Below, piece by piece: positions 56,261-64,000 of a stretch of 64,000 bases of DNA. Position 1 is the first letter of the stretch. Every line of letters starts with the position of its first letter. The notes beneath the pieces were generated by a model that worked only from the letters and a program-made list of their open reading frames with translations, was not told where the DNA came from and did no database searches. The position numbers and the translations under genes are program-made. This DNA is from Albugo candida (Eukaryota; Oomycota; Peronosporomycetes; Albuginales; Albuginaceae). The stretch is taken from assembly GCA_905220665.1 (NCBI GenBank), contig CAJNAR010000153.1, forward strand, positions 310,001 to 374,000, written 5' to 3'.

Positions 56261-57145
56261 AATGTTCCCAAGCATAATCCAAGCATTTCTCCGCTTTGTG
56301 ATACTGATCTTCAAACATTGAGATACGTCCAACGTAATACTGATACGTGACTTTATCGGCTCTGCTGAATCGCTCAAAAGCCGGGAATGCCGGACCTTCA
56401 ACGGCTCGTATCAAATTTCGACACAAATGAATCGTATTGAGCTGCACAGAACGAGTTTACCGCACATCAAAAGCGGTTTAGAAATAGGGCTCACCTTGAA
56501 CTAAATCTTAAATAGCTGATCGACAATGTGCAAAGATCCCAATTTCTTGCTTTGTTCTAATGGCGCTCGATCATTCGCAGCCATTGCAAACGTTTTCTTG
56601 AGATGTTGTTCGGCATTTCGAAGATTGTCATGAATTTCCTCTCCTGCTTTTTGTGCAGCTTGTTGGTCGGCCTTAAAGACAGCTTTTCAATGCCAATCTG
56701 ATTTCGATAGCAGTACTCATACACTTGAAGCAATCAATCGAGTGTCCAGTATCAACACATGGAGAAAAGAAGAACCCAATTGCTCTCTTCACGAAAAATT
56801 CCCATAAGTTTGCTGCAATAAAAGACCCCGATGAAACCAATAAAAATGAGAAGATTTGATGAAGAGAGGCACGTACACAAGTGCTGCGATCTCGCATTCA
56901 TACGCTTCGATCGTTTGTTGATTTGTCAAGTGTTTTCGAGCTTTGACAATGTTGCAAATAATATCGCCAAACGTTTCCAAGCGCGCGAGTTTTGACCTAC
57001 AAATTTGGTCGATTTGCTCCAAAGAGAGCGATTCCAATTCGACTTGCACATGAACTGATGCTAGACTAATGAATGCTGCCACTTCGTGCCCGGATTTGGA
57101 TACAATTGCATGCCCAATTCGATCCAAATATACCGCCAGCAGCAT
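56261..57145 (-). pseudogene. PCID2: PCID2 copy B, truncated and with a nonsense codon
   Basis: This copy begins with the PCID2 start (MLLAVYLDRIGHAIVSK) at 57145 and follows the parent through the VTYQYYVGR and KAEKCLDYAWE exon, then hits the duplication junction at 56,261. Everything encoded by 50,622-51,207 is missing, including the end of the PCI domain. In addition the parent codon TAT in FKIYFK is TAG here (56,501-56,503). The copy therefore cannot make a normal PCID2. Confidence 0.9.
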
Positions 57146-57545
57146 TTGCAAATTGAAAGGAGCGGCGATTTTAGCGAATCACAATTGTACTCGATGCAGC
57201 GAGTCGAATGGTTCCATCTTTGAGCTGATTCTCTCAATTTTGACGAATTAGAGCAAAATCGACGCAGAAGCAATAGCAATGTACAAAGAGACGGCACTAC
57301 ATCATCGATTTCATCACTCAAATGACGTAAAAATGCATCATATCAGAAGAAGGAACAGCCGCCCAAAGCACGTTTCCTACGCACTGAAACGCGTTCCACG
57401 AACTATCTTGCTCTCTGCAATCGTATAACGTTAAGAAACCGGCAGAAATCATGGCAGAAATGAGAAGAGGAAGCATTTGATTCCATTCATGCAACACTGA
57501 AGAATAAGCAACAGGTTTCATCAGATGATTGATAATCAAGCAGTC

Positions 57546-58708
57546 CAGCTGGTTCTGTTCTCCATCATATTCGAGATGAGAAGTCTTTACTCAAATGACA
57601 AAGGTAACGAATTCCGCTCTATCCGTTCCTCCCTTTGATCACTCAGAGGTTATGCTATCAGTCCGGGTTGACGAAAATATCAGGCAAATGTCACCAAAGA
57701 AGATCATCCTATCGAACACTTCTTGCAAATACGCCAAATGACTCTGCCGCAGATGATAAAAGACCAATTACACGTCACGATTATTGGTCGCAAAGCATCG
57801 AGTGGGTTCTTGCACTGCACAAGTTTCCTTGATAACTGGCCGGTTTTGATCTGATCTTTTTTAGGGATGAAGTCCAGTGCACGAAATTCATCGGAGAAGC
57901 TATTTTCTTGCTGAAGTATCTGTTCTCCGCAAAACTTATATTGTTGTGGTGCGATAAATTGTGACGCGATATTTGCGTCGCATCATGCAAGTTTTCATTC
58001 TAGTCTAACTGGTTTTGTTGTTTTATATCGTCTTGATTCAGCATTGCGCGATGAAGCTCTAATACGCATCATCATGGGCCTGAGCGTTACGTCAGAAGCG
58101 TAGAAAAATAATCGGATTGAAACGTTCATGAATGTTTCGAAGTTGAAGGATGGATCCAACTATAGCAAAGACGTACGCACAACTTGAGGCAAATTGACTT
58201 GAAGCATTGAGAGAATAATTTCGATTGGATGTTAGGTTTTTGACACAGCGTCGCCTCATTTCATTAGTGATCTAATTGATGGGGTGCCACTGGTACGAGA
58301 ACGACTGAAAATCAATTATATCAAGACTTGACGTGGAAGTTTCCATGCCATTTTGGGTTTGAAATAAAGTGTCAAGATGCAAAGTACGTGCTTGCATGTT
58401 GCATACTTGAAAAACAGAGACTTTTATTCAATGGGAGAAGATTATCGTCACAAAGCTTTAAGCTGAAAGCACGCGGTCCGTTTACAGCTCATCGTTTGCA
58501 TCGGAGCTTTACTGCGGGAAGCGAATTAACACACATTTACTGTACTGTTCGCACAAGGAAGAATCACCCAGATCAGCCACTTGTACTTGAGAGTGGCAAA
58601 AGCAGTTTGAGACTAAAGACGCTCGTGTTCTTCGCGGCATGGTCGAGTCTTACTTACAAACAGAGAAACAGAAACTGGCCTCATGTGAACGAATTAAATA
58701 TGGAATGA
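57546..58708 (+). other. Remnant of an unrecognised plus-strand gene, unit B
   Basis: Includes about 654 bp (57,724-58,377) absent from unit A and bounded on both sides by TGCAAA. Protein-like pieces include NTPNDSAADDKRPITRHDYW, then IEWVLALHK joined by a plausible 42-nt intron to DEVQCTKFIGEAIFLLKYL, and later ALRDEALIRIIMGLSV. A TGA soon after the ATG near 58,430 breaks the piece that is open in unit A. Family unknown. Confidence 0.3.
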
Positions 58709-59462
58709 TCGTCTTCAACTGATGCATGGGATAGGACACTACCGTGAATGTCCTGTGCAGGCTCGCGGATGTCTTGGAAAACAACAAAGAAGTTTGCGTT
58801 GAAGAAATGATTTATATATCGTAAGAAGAGAAATAATATATATTTATATTTCCTATTGTTCCTCGTCTCAATGATTGTGTAATTATCATGCGGATGACAG
58901 CTCTCGAGTCGAGCAAAAGTCGTGTCTGCTTACACAACAGGTCAAGAAAGTCATCGTAGCTGAAATTGCCGCTACACAAGAAATGAAAAAGCAATCATTC
59001 TGAATACTGTGCTACACCTGTAGAATAAGCTCTTGCTTGACCTGACCTGACATACTCAGTCTATGTTGACGCGCGACTAATGAGAGGATAATTACGCGTG
59101 CATTGCTATTTGCTCTTTGTTTACCGGTATTGTAGTACATTGTAATTGTTGGTATCAAGCTGCTCATCGCGGAGTAAAAGCTGTCGTCCTTGGACTATCG
59201 GTATTAATGCTACCAGCCATGTGCTACATATGAAGTTATCAGTCACTGCAATGACTATAACCGCAAAATACTACATCTAGTAGTCCTGTAATGAAAAAAG
59301 GCAAATTCTACGGAGTATGCAAGGATAGAATGGTAAACTACAAGTATAGCACAATGACTTATATTAATTACAATTAGGTGTGGACACTTGAATCACTAGC
59401 AACTAAACAGCTACTTCATACATCCACAATCTTCAAGCTTCGTTTGTATCGCATGCATCCAT

Positions 59463-59615
59463 AATGACGTAATGGGGTCATTGCATGGATGCATCTGATA
59501 TCCATGGAATTTCGAGTAATGACGTAATGGGGTCATGCATCTGATATCCATGGAATCTCGAACAATGACGTAATGGGGTCATTGCATGGATGCATCTGAT
59601 GTCCATGGAACCTCG
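59463..59615. repeat. Second copy of the TGACGTAATGGGGTCA repeat array
   Basis: Same three units as at 53,757-53,909, in the same order and, by eye, without change. Confidence 0.85.
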
Positions 59616-59620
59616 CTGCA

Positions 59621-61000
59621 CTAGAAGTCCTTGAGTTTCAGTTCCAGCATGTTCACCTGCATCCTCAATGACGTGATGAGGTCAATGGTGGGATGCGCTT
59701 GATGTTCACACGCTGCTGCTCTTCGATAGGAGCTGGCAGTTCCAGCTGCTTCGGTTGTGACTGTACCTGTTGGATGGACTTCTTTGCCCGCTTTGACCGC
59801 GTCCAAGTATGCCAGCTGGGTCTCCATACAATGCCTGAAGTCTTTAAGTATCGATCTTGATTTGAGTGCCTCCGTTGTCAGCTCCAGCTTTTCCTTCATC
59901 ATATCCTTCATCTTGCTTTCATCCTCTTCGTGCCGTAGTTCATACAAGCGCTCCGTCGAGCTTCGTTCCCCGTCCGTGTCCGCTGTTTGAACTTCAACTG
60001 AAACCATAGTTTTGGCACCACTTGTTTGCTTCATTTTTTCCAGTTGTTTTTCTTGAAGTCCAATGAACATCTTTAAGTCTTGTACCATTGAATTTGAATT
60101 GACCAAATCCAGCTTAACCATGTTGTGCTCCTCCACGAGTTGCTGCAACTTGACTTGATCCTCTTCACGAATCTTCATCAAATCATCGAGCTTGCTCCGA
60201 CTTGTCACATTACGCTGTCGATTGATCTCCAGTCGTTTCTCGAGCTCATCCATGTCCGTCTTCAGTTTTTCGTTTTCGTTTACAGCTCTTTGAAGCTCAA
60301 CCGTTTTCTCCATTAGTGCACGCGACAACTGCGCATTAGCTTCCTTCAAGCACGCCACTTCCGTCAAACGCGGTTGGGTGTCCATACTTGGCGCTTCCCG
60401 TGTGACGAGACCACGGGTCAGAGTTGATGATGCAGTCAATCGGGGTCTTGCTGCTACTGGTGCGTTCGTGCGCGTGATAGAGACAGGGGTTGGTGTCGAT
60501 GGTGCGGGCGCTGTAGGTCCAGACGGTGCTGCCAAATCCGTGTGCATGATATAACCGCCTCCCACTCGCATCATTCTTGGTGAGGCTCTTGTATTCGGAG
60601 CCGTCGCTGTTGCTGTACCTCTGCCCACACGAGCCACGGGCGACGTCGTACCGCTCCTTGTTGGGCTCCCTTGCCTCGCGCTCGACGTCGTACTGTTCGT
60701 TCTTGGGCTCACAAGCGCCGCTCCTGTTGCTGCTCTTGTACGTTGTCGCGGTTGTACTCCTGATGTTGTATTCGTCGCTGGGTCCCGCATCACGTACCCT
60801 CCACCGACACGCTTCATCATTGACGGCGTCGCGTTCCTCACTGGTGTCATGATTGTTGTTGCTGTGTTCTTTCTCACTCGCTGCATTTGTAAATTGGTTA
60901 GTTGGGTTACAATGAGTATGAATGAGAAAAGCGGTACGTACACATATTCCCCTGACCTCCCAAGTCTCTTAGCATGATGCTGCATGCTGATTGGAGACAT
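59621..61000 (-). CDS. Coiled-coil protein with repeated RVGGGY motif, unit B
   Basis: The same protein as at 53,915-55,360, with Gly instead of Val in the SSARQ-SPTRSG segment. The upstream ATG used in unit A is destroyed here (ACGTTCCC in place of ATGATCCA on the coding strand), and the first in-frame ATG is at 61000 (MSPISMQHH). Either the real start in both copies is downstream (here or at MQRVRKN), or this copy has lost its first 22 codons. The rest is intact, so both genes could be expressed. Confidence 0.7.
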   Translation of the reverse strand: MSPISMQHHAKRLGRSGEYVYVPLFSFILIVTQLTNLQMQRVRKNTATTIMTPVRNATPSMMKRVGGGYVMRDPATNTTSGVQPRQRTRAATGAALVSPRTNSTTSSARQGSPTRSGTTSPVARVGRGTATATAPNTRASPRMMRVGGGYIMHTDLAAPSGPTAPAPSTPTPVSITRTNAPVAARPRLTASSTLTRGLVTREAPSMDTQPRLTEVACLKEANAQLSRALMEKTVELQRAVNENEKLKTDMDELEKRLEINRQRNVTSRSKLDDLMKIREEDQVKLQQLVEEHNMVKLDLVNSNSMVQDLKMFIGLQEKQLEKMKQTSGAKTMVSVEVQTADTDGERSSTERLYELRHEEDESKMKDMMKEKLELTTEALKSRSILKDFRHCMETQLAYLDAVKAGKEVHPTGTVTTEAAGTASSYRRAAACEHQAHPTIDLITSLRMQVNMLELKLKDF

Positions 61001-62239
61001 TACCTCATGGTACACGCCGGATCCTGAGGGAACGGAGTCGATATCGGCGTCGGCGCATGGGAACGTATCGATGGGTGTATTTCATTTTGAGTGTTCTTTT
61101 GCATTGAGTGATCGATGCGAAGGACACACAGAATGGCATATACCCATCGATATGTGCAACTGATGCATTTTGACATTGGCGCCGCTATTTTTAGATAATG
61201 CGGCGGCGCGATGTACCGTGTATCCCAAAATTGGCGGCGGCTTGCACATGCGAGTGCTTTTTAAATGGACATGTTGTGTTGATGTATAGTATGTAAAAAT
61301 GTAATGGAGGTACATTTTTATTTTAGTCATGTAACACGGTTAGAATGACACAAGGAATTAATGCAGGGAATATATTTACAAATTTGATCGCAGTCTATTT
61401 GCAAAAGTGCAACTTGTACGAAGTTCAATCCAGGAGCTTGACGACATTCGGTACAGGTCGCCTTCTATTCTATTGTTTAGTTTTATACTTGCTGAAACCG
61501 TGATGTGGAACACGCGCGATAAATTGCTCACTGACCACGGACTTGCTGGATGGTGAAGAGAAAACCAGCACTTTGGACATTTTGGCTCGAGCAGATCAAG
61601 TTCCGGAGCTTGGGGTGGATGCTGCTCTTCAGCTCAGATACAACCGATTAAAAGCTGCAATTTCAAAGTTCCAATTTTGAGCGATGTAATGGTATTAGAT
61701 GGCCAAAAAGCGGTTGGAAGTCTCGATATTGCAGCGTACATGGAAGAATATGGCGCTGTGAATCTCGTGTCTAATAAGTAAGTACTCTAGGAGACTGTAC
61801 CTGTCGCTATTTGCTGAGCGCATTCTGTAGCGCTCAAGACAAAAGCTTATTTTCACCGAAAAGATCAAACGGAGTCAGTCGTTCATGAAAGAAAAGGCAC
61901 TTTTATCGTGTGGTCCGACGACCCTGAGCTCCAAAGCGCACTTGATGATTAAAGTCTGACACGAGAATGTTCGAGCCCAACAAAGATGACGTACGGAAAA
62001 GTGGAAGAGATCGAACCGGCGATCCTTCAGAGAAGCGACGATGCAGTGGTGAATACTCCCTCAGTCACCCCGTTGAAGTCTCCGCCTCGGATAGATCAAA
62101 CTCAATGATTCAAGGAAACTGAAGCAGTCTCATCAATGAGCATAACAATCGGTGCAGAAACGTACAGCTTTTTGCGCAATAGGCGACTTCAACGCGTTCT
62201 AACTGACAATTCGTTCATGTTCGGCATTTTCCGTCTCAA
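61001..62239. pseudogene. Broken plus-strand gene remnant, unit B, and original right flank
   Basis: Carries the same protein-like pieces as 55,361-56,260: ILARADQVPELGVDAALQLR, DVMVLDGQKAVGSLDIAAYMEEYGAVNLVSNK with a good GTAAGT donor, and TFIVWSDDPELQSALDD. Beyond the duplicate it continues on the plus strand with SLTRECSSPTKMTYGKVEE and ends near 62,105 (...PPRIDQTQ). A TAA after ALDD, where unit A still has CAC, breaks this copy. The duplication breakpoint thus fell inside an exon of this gene. The last about 130 bp before 62,240 are plain intergenic DNA. Confidence 0.45.
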
Positions 62240-63785
62240 TTAAGCAATCACTTTGGCTTTCTGCAGGCGATGCTTCAACTCTCCCGAGTCGGACATTTTC
62301 TGAGTCATATCGGCTCCTCCGATAGATTTTTGCTGAATGAATACATTTGGGACAGTATTTTGATGCGTCAAATGCAAAAGGTACTCCTGAATTGCCATTC
62401 CGTCGGGTCTCAAATCCAATTCGACAACAAAAGGAGTCGCACCCAAATCTGCCAGCAGCTTTTTTGCTTTTTTGCAATATGGGCAGTAAGACTTGCTGAA
62501 GACGATCAGAGAATGCTTTCTTATAGCAGTTGAAGCGAACTCTTCCGCAAGTGCACCAGAAGCTTCCAATAGCTTAGTCAGTGATCCATCCCGCTGCTTT
62601 TCTTCCGTTTCTGATAGGCCTTGGATCCATTGCTTATCCAAGTGCAAAAGAGGCACGTTTCCATGTCCACTCAAAGCTTTCAACGCATCAATTTCGTATG
62701 GATGTTCTAAAGAATCACCAACTTCCTCGAGTCGATAGGTTACATGCATTTCAAGAAGCAAATTTGTGATTTGTTTTGCCTCCAAACAATCGACTTTTGC
62801 GAATACAACAGCTGTATGTGGTGTTTCTATAATGTATCGAATCTCTTCAAGTCGAATTTTGGCTTCTGGATTATCGTTTGTAAGTCGTTTGACGGATGCT
62901 ACTTGTTCGAATATAACCTGTTGATGCTTATCTTTGGCGGATAGATACCCGATTGGCATTTTCCGAGATATATGTTCGATCGTATGCCATCCGTCAATAA
63001 CGCGTCCAAATACTGCGAATCCTTGGCTGTCTTTCGACGGCATATTGGAGACCGCTAAATGCACAAATCTGTCAGAATGAAGAAAGGCTGATAAAAACCA
63101 CTCAACTGTTATCGTGCAGCATGATTGCAAATTCCGTGTTGCCAGTATTCGCGCTCTTCTGTCGTGCCACAACGACCATTCTCTGAGTGCTCGGTAGACT
63201 ACAAATGAAGTGTTACATCTTTTATGAATCGCCGTCAGAAAAGCCTCAACCTATATTCGACTGGGACATTTTCGACTGGCGATGGAGCCCCAGATAGAAA
63301 ACTACCGCCTTGCAGCACGAAATTCGGTTCATTGCGATAAAACCCAGCAGATGATGCATAGAAGCCACTGTCCACGAGCATTTGAAAATTTTGCACCGAT
63401 TTAGGCGCATGTTCTGGGTACAATTCAATTGTGAAAGAGCCTATACTTTTTGTATTGCGGTCTTAGCGAGATATACAGCGAAATTGGAGACCGTACCCTT
63501 CTCTGTGGTAAATTGTGTCATAGTTTTATTGTAAAATTTTTCATTCAGCGTGCGTGAGAGCCATATAGGGTGCGTGAATTGCACAAAATGGATCCATGTC
63601 ACCAACACAGAAATGAGCACCACTGCAAGGAATAGAATGCGAACAGAGCCAAAGCGGGATATGCGACGGGAAGAAGAGAGAAAAGTACTTGTTAAACCAT
63701 TATGATACCGATTCTCGCCACCTGCAAAGGCTTCGCCCTTATTCAAATTCGCAGCGTCGCGAGGACGGCGATACGCTGATGCCAT
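62240..63785 (-). CDS. Membrane-anchored cyclophilin-glutaredoxin fusion
   Basis: Starts at ATG 63785 with a short cytosolic part, then one transmembrane helix (SVRILFLAVVLISVLVTWIHFV), so it is probably a type II membrane protein. An intron joins TTEKG to SFTIELYPEHAPKSVQNF. The cyclophilin domain continues with FYRNEPNFVLQGG, then NTGNTEFAIMLHDN and, after a 38-nt GT-AG intron, FVHLAVSNMPSKDSQGFAVFGRVIDGW. A linker domain of about 110 residues follows, then glutaredoxin: IVFSKSYCPYCKKAKKLL with the CPYC dithiol, TVPNVFIQQKSIGGADM with the cis-Pro and GG. Peptidyl-prolyl isomerase plus dithiol oxidoreductase on one lumenal chain suggests oxidative folding in the secretory pathway. The cyclophilin lacks the Trp/Arg (FHR) signature, reading FYR. 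Confidence 0.75.
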
Positions 63786-64000
63786 CGAGTGAGTACAGTG
63801 GCTTTCTTATTAATAGAATTATCAAAATTGATAATTTTGGTGCAGCTATGCATTCCCGACGTGAAGATGGCTATGGTCGTAAAACTGCTTTGTGCTGGCG
63901 TTTTTTGGGTTCGGCCGATTGCCTACAACGTCCTCAGCGCCTAAACCGATCATCTCTGATGTCAACATGAATGGTCCATTGTTTCTCTTATGTGTAGACT
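63786..64000. other. Upstream region at the window end
   Basis: About 215 bp before the cyclophilin-glutaredoxin start. A plus-strand frame is open here but has no recognisable content; a divergent gene may begin beyond the window. Confidence 0.3.

Larger units (their letters stand above)
56261..61965. repeat. Tandem segmental duplication, unit B
   Basis: About 5,705 bp, in direct orientation to unit A. The left junction joins the right end of unit A to AATGTTCCC of PCID2. The right end is followed by the original flank (AATGTTCGAGCCC). Similarity is highest from about 58,385 to 61,060 and lower in the PCID2-derived part. Confidence 0.93.

Overview
The window looks like nuclear DNA from a small-genome eukaryote, most probably an oomycete and possibly an Albugo-like one. 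That placement is inference. It rests on moderately AT-rich sequence, many short GT-AG introns (about 45-90 nt) and a gene set typical of a flagellated stramenopile: NME7, a ZIP4/SPO22-type meiotic TPR protein, ESCRT-II VPS36, a Rab GTPase, PCID2, TYW1, an organelle-type TilS and a lipase-J-domain fusion. No bacterial operons, Shine-Dalgarno sites or CRISPR arrays are present.

Layout. Positions 1-10,070 are gene-dense: an unknown ORF, a NOL8-like nucleolar RRM protein, a small cysteine-rich protein, a multi-exon SPO22/ZIP4 gene carrying a frame-breaking 49-bp tandem duplication, and a mitochondrial-type AAA+ ATPase. Positions 10,070-36,430 are mostly a repeat-rich compartment. It contains the proteasome assembly chaperone UMP1, a 1,379-residue lipase/J-domain gene, a decayed Ty3/gypsy LTR element, and an inverted duplicate holding a second intact UMP1 plus a broken tail of the lipase gene. 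Positions 36,480-52,100 are very compact: a PH-domain protein, ATP synthase epsilon, TYW1, NME7, an OB-fold protein, a Rab, VPS36, TilS, a membrane J-protein and PCID2. Some neighbours are only about 20 nt apart.

Positions 51,208-61,972 are a tandem segmental duplication (units of about 5.05 and 5.7 kb). The unit boundaries share the 7-mer AATGTTC. Each unit carries a coiled-coil gene that is nearly identical between units. PCID2 is complete only in the left context; its right copy is truncated and has a stop codon. A second, unrecognised plus-strand gene is broken in both units. The window ends with a membrane-anchored cyclophilin-glutaredoxin fusion.

Functionally the named genes are housekeeping: tRNA modification (TYW1, TilS), proteostasis (UMP1, J-proteins, cyclophilin-Grx, AAA ATPase), trafficking (Rab, VPS36), mRNA export (PCID2), meiosis/DNA repair (SPO22, OB-fold protein) and flagellar function (NME7). 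The most unusual content is structural: two independent gene-containing duplications, and unusual domain fusions. I see no clearly new defence or mobile system. Exon joins were made by eye from splice signals, reading frame and family resemblance, and need transcript support.
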